The notes beneath the pieces were generated by a model. It saw only the letters and a program-made list of their open reading frames with translations, did no database searches and was not told the origin of the DNA. 64,000 nucleotides of DNA from Plumapathes pennacea (lineage: Eukaryota; Cnidaria; Anthozoa; Antipatharia; Myriopathidae): contig OZ038468.1 of assembly GCA_964036295.1 (NCBI GenBank), forward strand, positions 4,460,501 to 4,524,500. The letters run 5' to 3'. Positions 10,316-22,620 of the stretch are shown piece by piece (the stretch's first letter is position 1; each line of letters begins with the position of its first letter). The position numbers were made by a program, and so were the translations under genes.

Positions 10316-11982
10316 AAATTATTGTTTGACATAAAATCAAGAACACTTGACTACGAAAAGGCATTGGGCCAGAAATTTCTAACCCAAAATTCTGATTTCA
10401 CACCCATAAAAGGGTTTGCACACCTCCCCATCACTAAATATACCTAGGTACAGTATATACCTAATGCCCTGAGCCCCCCCCCCCCCCCCCCCCCCAGGTA
10501 GCTTAGTCATATGATCAAACACTGCACTAACAGGATTGACATACAGTAAACATCTGGTATGGGTCACATGATCCTATACAGTACACACAAATTTGGCTCC
10601 AATTACAGTCATCCACCTACAATCCTGGACAAAATCTGTTAACACATGCTTTAAATGTCATACTTCTGTCAAAACTACCATGCTGTGAGTCATCCAGTTC
10701 CAAAGAAAACTGCTTTTAATCACCCCCCTCCCCGTATCAATGTTGTAGCTTGAATTTGGAAGAGTTCCAGTAAGACTTTGACGGAAAACCGTTGCTAAAT
10801 AATTAATTTATCAACATTGAAAGGGGGGAGGGGAGAATGTGTCAACACTTTTGTCCAGGATTGTAGTGACATACTGTAAATCACTGAAAGAAAACCACCT
10901 GCACAGTGAACTCTGACTCTAAGGCAGACACCCTCGGGACTGGCATTAGTGTTCACCTTAGAAAGTGTCTGTCTTTTAGAGAGAGTTCAGTTACAGAGAA
11001 ACAAGTGAAAATCGACAAGGACTAAATCTGCATGCTGTATGCCTTAGAGAGGTGCTCTAAAGAGGTGTCAGCTCAAAGAGAGTTGATTGTATACTCAAAT
11101 AATAAATTAAGTTCACAAAATAATTTGTTCTGAGTGAAATTGCTGTCAGAAATGAATGAAGTTGTCAGAGAGCAAAGCCTCTGATTTTTATGAATTATTT
11201 GGAGGACCAGTACAAATCCCTTGAGGTTGCTGCATTGTATAATCTCTTGAATAATGTTTGCCATCTGGACATCATGCTTAAAAGGCATATAAATGCAAAG
11301 ACTTTTGAGGTGGTTCTGAAAATAGAACTCATGCTTTGGCCTTGCTAAAACACTGATCCAAGGGATCAGGTTGCAGAACATTTTGACCAGATGAGTACAT
11401 AAGAAACAATGGGTCTGTTCTGTTATGTAACTGCAGTACCCAACCATGGTGTTACAGTATTATGTAAATTCAGTATGTACTGATTGCCATTTCAAAGTGT
11501 TATGCTGTTGTAAGGTGAAACTTTTTCCAGACAGTGGAATAGAGAACATTGTCTAAATCAGCTCATAATTTTTTAACAATGCTATCTCTCTGTTTATGTA
11601 TACATACTGTACATTGCCCACTGTAAGTTTCCCTTTCTTGTTGTCTTTTGTGGTTATCAGGTAAGGACACAAATGTTATATGAAAAGCCTCCTTCATTTT
11701 AAAAGTCAGAATTTTCTTAGGAGGAAGTACTACATATTATTCTGTTGACGTTTTTCGATCATGCTGATTTTTTTTTATGACATGTGCAGGTTTATCAGTC
11801 AAGTTGTGAAGTCCATGACCACTTCCACAGTCTGGACAGATGCAATTTGACAGCATATTGATGCAAACAGAAATATGTATTTCTAAACCAGATAAACGTG
11901 TTGATCAAAGGATTGTTGCCTGCTGTAAACTCAATATTAACAATATTCTTCATAGTTGAAAAGCACCACATGAGTCCTGCGG
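10316..11982. other. Non-coding stretch with poly-C and a dispersed repeat
   Basis: A poly-C run of about 23 lies at 10474-10496. Around 10900-11090 is a repeat with AGTTCAGTTACAGAGAAACA and GACAAGGACTAAAT that recurs near 30085-30220. No convincing exon was found. Confidence 0.5.
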
Positions 11983-12196
11983 TTAACTCTTTCACTCTCA
12001 AGTTCAAAATTCAGATTCTCCTAACCATTCAAGAAGAAACTATATGGCTGACAAAGTGAGAATTAATTAGTTCAATCAGTTTTCATCTGAGCAAAATATC
12101 AAAAGCAGAGTTCTTCACACTGTATGATATAAACTCTGGTGAGAGACTGATTGGAAGGAAAAAATTCAATATCACTCTTGAGAGTGAAAGGGTTAA
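11983..12196. mobile_element. Miniature inverted-repeat element (CTTTCACTCTCAAG family)
   Basis: It starts TTAACTCTTTCACTCTCAAG and ends CTTGAGAGTGAAAGGGTTAA, giving inverted ends of about 20 bp with TTAA at both tips. Relatives share inner text (GCAGATTCTCC near one end; AAAGCCAAGTT or AAAGCAGAGTT in the middle) at about 15598-15745, 32750-32930, 57039-57315 and 58287-58474. Confidence 0.8.
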
Positions 12197-12329
12197 AAGG
12201 AGGAATAAATACCTTGTCATGCACACTCTGATTTGTATGTAAAAAACCCTTTTCCTTTAGTGTGATCTCCCTTCATCCCCCGTTGGTTGAAGGGTAGATC
12301 GCACAACAATGCGATTTTACACACAACGA

Positions 12330-12545
12330 TTTTAACCTTTGGTCGGAAATAAGGTCTGAGATTTTGATATTTGGCTTGAAATAAGGTCAAAAATTGCACA
12401 TTTTGGTCTGAAATAGGATTGAAAATCACATATTTTGGTCTGAAATAGGATTGACAATCACAAATGTTGGTCTGAAATAGGGTAAGGGTTTTCAGTCCCA
12501 GGCGGCACACTCCCACCCACAATTTTGAGGGGTACCTCCCCCCGG
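12330..12545. repeat. Tandem GTCTGAAATAGG repeat block
   Basis: About five imperfect units of 30-35 bp contain TTTTGGTCTGAAATAGG followed by AAAATCACA. The block ends with GGGTAAGGGTTTTCAGTCCC, a GGCGGCACACTC string and a short C/G run. The same family recurs at 22325, 31780, 37705 and 38700. Confidence 0.75.
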
Positions 12546-13147
12546 GCTTCATCCAGAATGATCATTGGACCAATCTGATACTACAGTAGATCTGCATTCT
12601 CAGACCTTTACAACAATATACTGTGATCATTCTGTTCACTCAAGGCCAGAGTCTTGACTTTTATTAAACTTGCATGGTTATGAGATTTTGGGTTCTTAAT
12701 GGCACAGCTGGAGAATTTTTCAGGAAAAAAAATAATAAAAAAATAATAAGAAGTGTGATTCATTTCAGACAATTGTGAAACCTCCAATCTTATAACATTA
12801 GTTATCACAGCTTATACCTAGCTTTGACCCTTCACTCCCAAGAGTGATCAATTTCAACTTTCTCCTTCAATTTCTCACCAGAAATATATATGTACAGGCA
12901 GGAGAACTTGGCTACCGAAAACTCATTAGAATTTAGAATACACACTAGTTTCAGAAATGCATTATGCAGCATATAATCACCAAGTGCAGATACATGCATG
13001 ACTCTAAAATAATAAAATAATAAGAGCAAACTCCAGTACAGTAAAAACTGACAGGTACTAAATCTTGATCACATAAATGCAATGATACTACCAAAGACAA
13101 TGGTTTGTTTTATACATTCTTTTGTGAATCAAGCATCAGTTCCATAT
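12546..13147. other. Non-coding stretch
   Basis: No gene seen. Near 12835 the string CACTCCCAAGAGTGATCAATTTCAA looks like the reverse of the miniature-element family end found at 58450. Confidence 0.4.
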
Positions 13148-13506
13148 TGGGTCATTCCATTTTTTATGTGCACCCCTACTCCCCCCCCCCCCCCCCCCCA
13201 TTGAGGGTTGTGGCTATCCCTGGGGGAGGGGTCCCAGCATAAAATCCATGGGGGTTTATATTCAAGGGGGTGAATCCCTGACAAAATCCATGGGGGGCTG
13301 TGGGGGAGGTGGTTCGGTTTCAGTAAAATTAGATAAAAGTAGGTAAAAGTAGATAAAATTAGGTGAAATTAGACCACTCCAACCCAGTTTTTCCATGGGG
13401 GTAGCTTCTCAAATATCCAGGGGGTCAACCAATCATGTATTATCCGAAGGGGTCTCCTTAGCAAACCCTCAATAGTGGGGGTGCGGATATAAAATGGAAT
13501 GGCCCA
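13148..13506. mobile_element. Terminal-inverted-repeat element with poly-C
   Basis: The left end TGGGTCATTCCATTTTTTATG and the right end ATAAAATGGAATGGCCCA are inverted copies, followed inward by GCACCCCTAC and GTGGGGGTGC. The inside has GGGGG-rich short repeats and a run of GTAAAATTAGATAAAAGTAGG-type units (13322-13372). It has no coding capacity. Confidence 0.75.
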
Positions 13507-14077
13507 TTTACAGTATACGGCAAGTTGTATTCCAGTAAAAACAGTATTTTATTCATACCACTCTTGTCAACTTATCACTAGCATCATAGCTAGTCGTGCA
13601 AGAAGCACAGTACTGTAAAAAAAAAAACACAAGCATATTATAAAATAAGAAACAAAAAACTCACCTCCACCAAACTACCGTGATCACACGTTCTTGTGGA
13701 CTGTCTTTAGCTTCAAAGTCTAGTATGAGTTCGTGTTCGATTGAGATTTTGTTCGCGATGCATGATTCACAACACACTGCCTTGCATATGTGGCAATTTG
13801 CTTCTCGAAAATCGCACTTTCCCACCACTTTTCACTGAAGACTGCTCCCCATGTCGACTCACTCCGCGTAAAACAAAATGGTTTCCTGTTGCCCGCGCAG
13901 GCCCTGGCAAGTCACATGTTTCACATTGACCAATCAGAAGCTCACCCTCCTTTGAGCGCCAAAAACAAGCGCGGCTCGACACCACGACAAAACGTCTGCG
14001 CATGCGTTGGTTTGTGAACTTGTGGTCTAAGCGGTCGATGGTCGAACACAGTGTGCGATGGCACGGTGAGGTGATAA

Positions 14078-14778
14078 CTTAAGGTCTCGATAAAGGTTCG
14101 CGCGTTCCTCAAAAATATTCTCGAAAAAAGAATCGTTGTAGCGTTGCTATTTAAGATATATACACGTACAATATATCGTTGTAAAGGTCTGGGACTGAAG
14201 AATGCAGATCTAGTATGACATTTTTCATACACGTTAAAGACAGAGTGCGATCCAGGTCAGATAGATGAAAGATTTTCGCGAAAAATCAGGTATTTCGGGA
14301 AACAAAACTTTCGAGCGTTTTGGTCAATATTGCTCAAATTTTCGTGAGCTGTAGGCAACGTATTCTTCTAGTACAGTGTCAGCGATTTTTTAATTTTGTT
14401 TCGTTCACTTTTTATCAAATAATTTGTACAAAAAACGGGTTTTGAAACGCTCCCTCCACTTTAAAAGAGAATAAAATCCTTAACACAAAACGAATCAAAA
14501 TTCGCTGACACGGTATTTTAGTCAATTTCATTGAGTATCAGAAAAAAGTTGTTTCAGCATTTTCAAATAAACCCGACAGAAGTTTTGTTTCCCGTCTGCT
14601 TTTTCAAATTAACCTCAATTGCAATTCACCTTTAATGTGCCAGAAAACAATAACACCAGATCTGTAATCTGCCGTCAAAGACCTTTACTACTTATAATAC
14701 GTGTATGTACGTTAAATTGTAACGCTACAATGACTTTTTTCAAGAATGGGGCGCGCGAACCTTTATCGAGACCTTAAG
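14078..14778. mobile_element. Large foldback element, about 700 bp, TTAA-ended
   Basis: CTTAAGGTCTCGATAAAGG at the left is matched by CCTTTATCGAGACCTTAAG at the right. The pairing continues inward for most of the element: GGTTCGCGCG with CGCGCGAACC, CGTTGTAGCG with CGCTACAATG, CGGGAAACAAAACTTTC with GAAGTTTTGTTTCCCG, and TGTCAGCG with CGCTGACA near the centre. The arms are thus about 340 bp each with mismatches. TTAA at both edges would fit a piggyBac-type target duplication, but this is inference. Confidence 0.8.
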
Positions 14779-15023
14779 AATACACGGACGATCGTGATTC
14801 CATTTTTTTAGTTTTAAGAGGCACATTTGCTTTATAATATACCCAACTTAGCAACTTCGAATTTTTAAATATTAAAATATTATTAATATTAAAATTTTTA
14901 ATATTAAATATCTTGTTGTCATGGTGACCATCGCATTCGGCCACGTGACGTATGCTGTGTCAGTTGAGGTTTGGTGATTCCAACTTCGGCCATGACTCGC
15001 ATAAATCAGTTAGTGGGACACCT

Positions 15024-15190
15024 TTATTACATTTAGGGTTAAATGTTATTACATTTACAGTGAGTCAGATTATTACATTTAGCGTTAAAAGTTATTACAT
15101 TTACGGCTGACCATTCATTACATTTAGCGTTAAATTTTATTACATTTACGGTGAGTATTACATTTAGCGTTGTTATTACATTTAGCGGTG
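15024..15190. repeat. Minisatellite of TTATTACATTTAGCGTTAAA / TTATTACATTTACGGTGA units
   Basis: About eight copies of TTACATTTA occur in 170 bp. The units alternate between an AGCGTTAAA and an ACGGTGA ending, so the repeating period is about 43 bp at first and becomes shorter at the right end. Confidence 0.85.
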
Positions 15191-15597
15191 CTACAGGGGC
15201 AGAAAATGGCGTGGCTAAACTGAGCGAGAACGAAGAAGTGGGAAAACGACGGGAGCAGTCCCGAGGGAAAGTTGAAGAGGTGAAGCAGGGTGCGAATGAA
15301 GATTACGAGAGTAAAAATGAATGGAGAATAACCGATACAAATGAGGAACAGTAGAAAGAAGCGATTAACAGTGGCACGGGTGGCGAGATAACCAAACCCT
15401 AAACAACTTTGCCGTCGTCAAGGCGTCTCAACGGAAGATGCGACAACAAAAAGAAATGTAAATGCGCGCCAACTGGTACCAACCTTCGTGCGCCCGTGTG
15501 ACAAGAAACAGACCAATGTCGAGAAGAATGACAATTTTTTGTACAAATGTTTTTGAGGTCTCACAATATGATTTACTGCTAGCCGGTTTCATTTATA

Positions 15598-15745
15598 TTA
15601 ATATCCTTTTACTCCCAAGCTCAAAATGCAGATTCTCCCAACTCTTAAAAAAAGATTTATGAGGGATGTGGTGAGAATTTATAGATTTATCAGCTTTAAT
15701 CGGAGCAAGCTGTCAAAAGCCAAGTTATATGACATATACTGTATG
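15598..15745. mobile_element. Partial miniature element, same family as 11983-12196
   Basis: CTTTTACTCCCAAGCTCAAAATGCAGATTCTCCCAACTC at the left and CAAAAGCCAAGTT inside are shared with the family. The right inverted end is not found, so the copy is truncated. Confidence 0.6.
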
Positions 15746-15949
15746 GTGTATATTCCGAAACCACGCCACATTTCCATGCATAAATGAAACTCTTAATACA
15801 TTGGTTTACAGAATTGCTTGTCATAAGATACTTCTACTTCGGTTATCCTTCTCTAAGAAAGCACAACTCACTGAATAAACTTCAGGCATGTAATTGAACC
15901 AACACTTTGACACGACTAACCAGATTGAGAAGTTCAGGTCCCAGTATTG

Positions 15950-16744
15950 TCACAGCTCCTGGTGCTTGCCATGAGCTGCAGCTGGTTGCATAATTTCTTT
16001 AATTCGTTTATTGAGTTTCTGCATCATTTCGTGCAGGGGGGAGCCTGGGGTGAGGAATCCTTCGTTAAGTTTGGACATGTGTTGCAGATCCGTGGAAGGG
16101 CAAGCTTTGTGTGCATCAACATAGCACTTGTAATAGTCTTGGCTGTTTATCACTCGTTTGACTGAACGGATGTACATCGCGTTACAATTATGTTCCCACT
16201 CACGAGTGCATCCGCCGTATTGGTCGTCTCCTGAATTGATTTTTCAAAAAATTATTTAGAATTTTATGAATTAAGAAAAATCTCCGATTTATTGCAAAGT
16301 TTTAAGGGGAAAGAATAGCTGAGTTGAGATATATGTATAATATGTATGTGCAAGTTCTGCGAGGTTTGGTCACCTAAAACTTCAACAAGTACTACCTGTA
16401 TGTGTCTGGTAATATTAATGTTGTCTACTTCACGCTACCCATTTTTCCAAAAGGATTTTTGCAGTTTAAGAAGAGTGACAACTAAAAATTAAAAAGAGGA
16501 ATAAATTCCAATCCAAAGGTGCGGCTCAGTAGATAACTCGTCGTGATTTATATGATAGTAAATGGCTCCCCGTCAAACTTGGTTTGAAATCCGCCAAAAG
16601 AAGAACGTTAATGAAACTGAGCCAGAAGTAAAACATTTTATTGTGTAACAATTCTCAAATGGGTTGATTTAGTTGATGCGAAATGAAGAAAGGAAACAAA
16701 ACATAAACAAGGAACAAACAAAATCACAAGACAGATGCTTTTTA

Positions 16745-16781
<37 letters not shown>

Positions 16782-18475
16782 GTATGGGGGGTGGGGTGGG
16801 GGGCATGTTGTCAACTTTGCTCCTGTTCAAGGTTTCACTATTACTTAAAAACTATCATTAGAAGCCTGGCTGTCCCTTTATTATTAGCAATTATCCGGCT
16901 TCTGTTATAATACTAGTCTGATGCATCGAAACATAGCATAGGAAGATAAGTCATATAGTCATATGTTATTAGTGTGTCTGCAGTGACTGAATGTTTAATT
17001 TTCTTTACTATACCTAACATACCTTCATTGTTAACCTTAGCCTCACTCATGTAAGCTTTCACAATATCTATAACAAGAAGAGAGTAAACTCGGAATCAGT
17101 AATTTTTATTACAGACTTTTGTCAAAGTTAGAATATTTTAACTCTCGAGGTTTGTTGATCGCACACGCAAACGTGGAGGCAACTAAAACTCGGTATTTTA
17201 AAGACAGAGATGAAAATCGTCGTACGATCCGTATTTCAACGGAAAGTCTTCAGTTATTTATAATTATAGAAAGAGAGTCGAGGCAAGAAAAGGACCAAAC
17301 GCACGTGCGGTCAATAAAAGCACACCCCTAAATTGGGCATTGGGTGGATTTCTCATTTAGAATCAGTGAATGGCGATATACATGCATGCTTCGACCATAT
17401 ATAATCACGGCATTTTATAATTGATGGCAAAATTATTGACGTCACATTCATCCCCTTATGTGCATGCCCGCATTTTTCTGTCAAGTACAAGACGCGGTTC
17501 TTATTTAAAGGGGCCCTCTTAACCACAATCCTCTGCGCGCCAAAATCCTTGGTTCCGCCATATTTGAGTCCCCCAAAAGTCGAAAGATGAAAAACAATCC
17601 ACTTCCATCCGACTCGCTTGAGGAGACAATTAGTCTCCTGTAATCTGAATGTGTTACTAGCATACTTTTCTTTTGATTAATTAAGTTCCTTCGTGTTGGG
17701 AACTAAATTCAGCCTTGGATTTTCCAAATGTAAGGCAAAAACGTTGAAAAGGCTGAGAGGGTCCATTTCATTGCCAGGTCTAAAGTGTATCCCTTTTCTT
17801 TGCCAATTTCTTTCAAGGATCATCTTTTCTCCGTGTTTAATGAAAAGTACAACCAAACCTTCTCTAGCATGTTCCACCGGCTTTTTTCATAGTTTTTTTC
17901 TTTACTAACCCGTCCCTTCCCAGGTATCCTTCTCACTTAATCTTCTCACTGTTCATTACCTGTGTTTTTGGTGACATTTCCGAGTGCGTCGCACGCTAGA
18001 CCTCCAGGACATAAAAACTTCGAATCAAGTGTACAGATTTTCCAGTTGATGAAACGGTTTGCATCTACCACAAAGCTGGAAGGAACATCCAGTCCTGCCA
18101 TGCAATCTGCCATAAGCTGAAAGAGCGATGGGATTTTTAATATGAATCCTTATAGGGATTTCTATTTGGGAGACTTTCGCGTGTGAAAAAACAGTGAGTC
18201 TAATTAAAGGTGTAAATCTGAAAATGAACAACCAAATCAAAACTCAGACTCACCTGCATGGCGGGACACGTGACATTGTAGTTTAACCTGCCATCGCTTG
18301 TCAGCGGATCCTTGGTACCAAAAAGAAGATTAAACATTTTGATGTAGCACATGGCTGTAGCATATTCTCCTTGTTCGACTTCATCCATTCCACTAGCAGT
18401 ACCATCCTTCCCCGGCGCTAAAACACCAGACGTTATGCATACGAGCATACAAAAAATCTTCCCAAGGCCGGCCAT
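15950..18475 (-). CDS. Small cysteine-rich secreted protein (four exons)
   Basis: A 234-residue protein is predicted from exons 18475-18254, 18116-17960, 17067-17023 and 16230-15950 (stop at 15950-15952). The donors are GCAG|GTGAGT, ACAG|GTAATG and GAAG|GTATGT; the acceptors are CTTTCAG, TTATAG and AATTCAG; the phases are 0, 1 and 1. The start chosen, MAGLGKIFCMLVCITSGVLA, is a clear signal peptide; an upstream in-frame ATG at 18535 would bury it. The mature part has 10 cysteines (two in exon 1, four in exon 2, none in the 15-codon exon 3, four in exon 4) and two N-x-T sequons (NVT). The C-terminus is helical, basic and Cys-free (MMQKLNKRIKEIM). I do not recognise the family. The even Cys count and secretion signal suggest a disulphide-bonded extracellular protein. 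All splice sites fit without adjustment, so the gene model is strong even though its function is unknown. Confidence 0.75.
16748..16785. repeat. (GT)n microsatellite
   Basis: An uninterrupted TG/GT run of about 16 dinucleotides ends in GCGTGTG, inside the third intron of the minus-strand secreted protein gene. Confidence 0.95.
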
Positions 18476-18535
18476 GTAGCGTTGTTTACCCCTGAAAGTG
18501 ATGTATATAGACAACGCCATAAAAAGGAGTCCCAT

Positions 18536-19629
18536 ATCTACACAGTCTCACTTGATCTCTAAATGGGTTCTGATATCTTGATATATGGCAAAAGCGAACT
18601 TCACTGTATCACTACGACCTTCTAACTGGAATCCCGATTGGTTCGTCAGCCAAATTGCAGTTAGTGAAACCTCTCTCATAAGCGACTCTTCGTTGCAATT
18701 TTTTATGCTTTAACCTCCCTGCCCCCCCCCCCCCCCCCCCCCCCCTCCCCCCTCGTGAGCGACCACCAGTGTTATCAAACAGCGATTTTCGGCTGCCATA
18801 CGTGTGACGAAAACAAAAAGTTCATTACATACAGGTATTTTTTCAGTCACACAGAAGCCGTACACTAAGACAAACCTTCACTAGGCGGTTCTCTATTAAA
18901 CGGTCACTTGCAAAGTCCGAAAAATATTCTCAGTCGTCTATTGTTTCTATATTCCAAGAATTTATTAATTTTTATAAAATAAAAGTTGTATAACGAGCGC
19001 TCTGATTGGTTCCCAACCGTGTTTGCATGAGGCTAATAACCGAAAATTTGATGTTTCAATTTTCGTATGTACGAGAATTGAATTGATCTCCCGTTCGAAT
19101 CATACGAAGTATGCGTCCGATTTTTGTCGCTTTTCAGTGAATGGAAAAGGGAAACTGGTGGTTAGATTTTCGAACACATCGGAAAGGAGAAATCGGAAAA
19201 CCAAATTCAATTTTGGATTGTTGAAAATATACATCGATGCAAAGTCCAAGAGGAATTTCTAATTTTCATTGCCGCATAAACGATAAAATACGAAAATTGG
19301 AAACTTCAATATTCAATTTTTGATTTTGTAATTTATACGAAAATTGAATGGACGGAAGACCCACGGACCCAGAGTGAGGGGGTATATGCGATTATTGTAT
19401 TTCTAGTAATTTATGAAGCGGGAAGTCGTGTTTTTACCGCTGTATTTTTAGTCGTTAGTCCTTCCTCTCTTTTTTGTATTGCACCTGTTTGCATGTGATG
19501 TTATGGAATTCAATAAAGAGCCGAGTGCGTATGCTAAGAAAGCAAACAACGTATACATGAGTTTCTTTGTCGGCCATAAAAATTCGTGACTGTTTTGCAA
19601 AACGTTTAAACACGCATGTACCTCAACAC
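18536..19629. other. Intergenic stretch with poly-C and AAATTGAA-type motifs
   Basis: A poly-C run of about 24 lies at 18722-18745. Between 19030 and 19350 the string ACGAAAATTGAA and its reverse TTCAATTTTCGTA occur several times, which produces an apparent open frame. I do not consider that frame coding. Confidence 0.5.
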
Positions 19630-20461
19630 CTATATATTTTCTATTTCGAGTTTAACTTTTTTGATAAAAAAGCGAATAGTCAATTTTCCATGTTGAGAAC
19701 CGTACAAGTTAGGCCACCACACCAACTCCAATTTCCTGGTGGCTCGCCCCTCGCCAAGACCCACGGTGATTTCCGATCGTGATGTCGGTCGAACAACGTT
19801 TCTTACCGGTCCAATGGCCCTCCGTTTCGCCATCTCCAGAAGATCCTCGGCGCTACCTTGAAATAATTCTTCTCGAATTTTTGTTTCAGCTTGATAAAGT
19901 GCCCGGCCATCAACATTCACCCCGACACCACAATGGTCAAACAAACCCAACAAAGCATCCAATTCGAACAGTTTGAAAGCCAATCGCAGCGCGTTGCGAG
20001 AGTAGATAGGAGTCTTGCTATTTTGCCCTCTCGCACCATAGAGCGAACAGGAAAGCTGATGAAGTAGTGCCAGGAAATGCGTTTTTGGAGGCTGTAAATA
20101 TTCTATTTTGTACCATCGTCCTGTGAAGAAGCAAGAACAGAAACATAAGTTAGACTTAGACCAAATAGAGTAGACTACGCTTTATGCCGAAAAACAGTAG
20201 CACTTAATATAACTTACCTGGCAGACGGGGATGCAAAGAACAATTGATCCTTTCGCCCAAGCCAGATAACCACAACAAATACGAGGCTTTCTCTTCCGCA
20301 GAAATCGGTACGGGTTGTGGTTGTTTTAACACTTGGCCCTCTAAGTCGAAGAAGTCGTGTTTACTTCGTTTCAGGTTCGATTGCGGATGTTTACTGTCGC
20401 AGTGCTTCAACAAAGAATACAGTGTCCTGAAGCATCGCGCTGAAGCATCGCGCTGAAGCAT
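19630..20461 (-). CDS. Unknown 244-residue protein (two exons)
   Basis: The exons are 20461-20218 (81 codons plus one base, donor CCAG|GTAAGT) and 20120-19630 (acceptor CTTCTTCACAG), joined in phase 1. The join gives HPRLPGRWYKIEYLQPPKTHF with no stop until ELEIEN-Ile. An in-frame stop lies upstream of the first ATG, so the start is well defined. Exon 1 begins with a 13-bp tandem repeat (GCGCTGAAGCATC read on the plus strand) encoding MLQRDASARC. The middle has helix-rich text (NALRLAFKLFELDALLGLFD, EELFQGSAEDLLEMAKRRA). The C-terminus is basic (IRFFIKKVKLEIEN). There is no signal peptide or membrane segment. I do not recognise the family. A perfect splice pair and a long open frame support a real gene. 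The last 30 residues are less protein-like and may reflect a recent shift of the stop. Confidence 0.6.
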
Positions 20462-21803
20462 CGACTTTACATTTAGTAGAGAAAGTAGGCATCCTCAAAT
20501 GACTCAACTGATTCAGCGTGGAACCGCGAACACTCAGCTGACGAGCAGAGAGTGGGAACCGGAAACTTATGATTTTTATTTGTAACAACATGGGCATAAC
20601 AGAACGGATGTGAAGAGAAGCCGAAAAAAAAAAAAAAAAAAAAAAAAAAAAAGCAAAACGAAACAAAGCGTTGTATTTTATACGGTTGCCGATAAGAAAT
20701 GATTCTTACAAGTGGCTACGGCGCTGTCTATCAGAACGAAGTGATCGCATCACAAACGAAAATATTACCACGTTTGGCGGTGCCTTGCAGTGTTAATCAT
20801 TACCGTTCGTCTTACAAATCATTACCATCCGTCTTACAAATCACGTACTTGAACGTATTTACAAGAAAGAACGACGTTATTTCGTGCGTATTGAAAAACT
20901 GTTGTTTCAGATCATCGGCATCTGTCGCCAAACCGCTGATCGCCCGCTGTTTGAATAAGCGAGAATATCGCATACTTTAAATATTTGGTCACACTTTTTG
21001 ACCCACAACAACGTTTCCTGTGGCGATTTTGCGAGTCCAAAATGGACTCGCAAAACCAGAATGTGGGGGTCGGGGCTCCTCATAATCCCAACAAACACTC
21101 CTGTGGGAGGAGGGGAGAGTACTTAGGTGTATTAGTGATGGGGAGATGTGAACGAGGCCAAATTTTTGGACCCCAAAATATAGTTCTACTAGAAATGCGA
21201 TAATCGCAGATACCCCCTCGCTCTGGCGACTATCACTTTGGTACTGCTTAACAAATTTTACTAAAGTTTTGACGCAATCATTTCTTCGAAGTCAAGTGCT
21301 GTATGCAAAGAAAGGAGAAAAAGATGGTGTGTGTTATACTTTCCGCGTTGAAAGAAAAATCGATTGCGTGACGCCGTAGGTATTTCTCACGTTCGACATA
21401 CCAATTAAGTCTGCAGGGCACATTCTCAAACATTTAGTACTTGAATTGTGAAGTTGGTCGGCTGCCGTAGGAAGGGAATAAAGGAACACTGATTTTCCAT
21501 AAGCAGTGCAATTAAATAGGCTTTCTGTGTGATTTCTTTCTTTCTTCTTTTTTATTTTTTTATTTTTTTATTTTTTTTATTTATTTTTACTCTGGAATGC
21601 ATGCACTGGGGTCCGTGGGCGTTTCGTTCATCCAAAAATCAAAAATATTGAAAATTGGATTCACCCCTGAAACGTGATTTCAATCGTTCAATAGCTACTG
21701 TGTGTTGATTTCAAGTGTGGATGAAATACCTTGAAGATTAGCGTCACGTCCGTAAATTGATTTCACAGGGCTGAATTCAATTTTCAAAAAATTGAATTCA
21801 CCC
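20462..21803. other. Intergenic stretch
   Basis: It holds a poly-A run of about 31 at 20622-20652, a T-rich run at 21540-21590 and short AAATTGAA palindromes near 21775. No convincing exon. Confidence 0.4.
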
Positions 21804-21985
21804 GTCGCTAGGTTCAAAAACCCCACATATCCTAAATAAAAATGTACTGAAACACTTGTTCATGCCGTTTTTCGAAAACCGTGACACGCAAGCTCTTTTC
21901 ACGGTAAATTCCTGTGTGGTAGTAGGGTGGGTAGTTGAGAGACCGCGTCACGTTTTCTGTGGGGGGAGGGGGGAGAGCGAGAGCG

Positions 21986-22240
21986 TCACGGAAGAGCACG
22001 TGGTCTGGGTTCTGATTGATAAGGCTTGGTTTCCCGCTTTTTTGCCTGTCTTGAGTCGAGATCAGAACGGAGAGAGCTTCTGTGAATACCGTGCTCATTG
22101 CAGTATCGACGAATACTCATTTCACTAAGACCCCGGACGTTTGGATGCTGCCGTTTTAGTTCCTCGCTAATTTTCTTGTGTGACCACTTTCGCTTGAAAA
22201 CAAGATGTGTGATGAACTCCGGAGTAACCACCTCGTCCAT
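21986..22240 (-). pseudogene. Helix-turn-helix transposase N-terminal fragment
   Basis: From the ATG at 22240, the frame encodes MDEVVTPEFITHLVFKRKWS, then HKKISEELKRQHPNVRGLSEMSIRRYC, in pieces. This looks like a DNA-binding helix-turn-helix of the sort found at the N-terminus of transposases and integrase-like proteins (sequence-specific helix GLSEMSIRRYCNEHGI). After about 65 residues the frame runs into the inverted end of the element without any catalytic domain. I infer a truncated transposase; the superfamily is not certain. Confidence 0.5.
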
Positions 22241-22324
22241 GTTGATCTTCCACTGTCCAGTTACACGTGATCTCCCCTGCACTCAACCTTCCCTCTCCCC
22301 CGGGGGGGGGGGGGGGGGGGGTAC

Positions 22325-22620
22325 TCCCATATATTTCCTATATAGGTATGTTCCGCCCAATAGGGTATCATTTTCAGGGTCTTCTGTCTTAAACAGGGTA
22401 TCAAATTTTACATTTTCGTGTCTTAAACAGGGTTATTTTCTCAAGATCCTCTCCTCTTCCCATCCCCCCTCAACCACATTTTTTTGCACTCGCCATTTTT
22501 TCGCGCGTCCAGTCTTGAACAGGGTATCCAATTAGAGCACTTTGTCTTAGACAGGGTAGCAAAATTTCCATTTTTGTGTCTTGAATAGGGTCAGGGTTTT
22601 ATAGAGTCGGCGGAACACCC
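22325..22620. repeat. Tandem TCTTAAACAGGGTATC repeat block
   Basis: Units of about 30-35 bp contain GTCTTAAACAGGGTATCAAA or variants (TCTTGAACAGGGTATC, TCTTAGACAGGGTAGC). The block is bordered by GTTCCGCCCAATAGGG at the left and GGCGGAACACCCCTACCC at the right, which are inverted, with poly-G/poly-C beyond on both sides. Confidence 0.75.

Noticed and set aside
19023..19262. 79-codon plus-strand frame
   Set aside because: It is built from repeated ACGAAAATTGAA-type motifs and shows no protein family or splice context.
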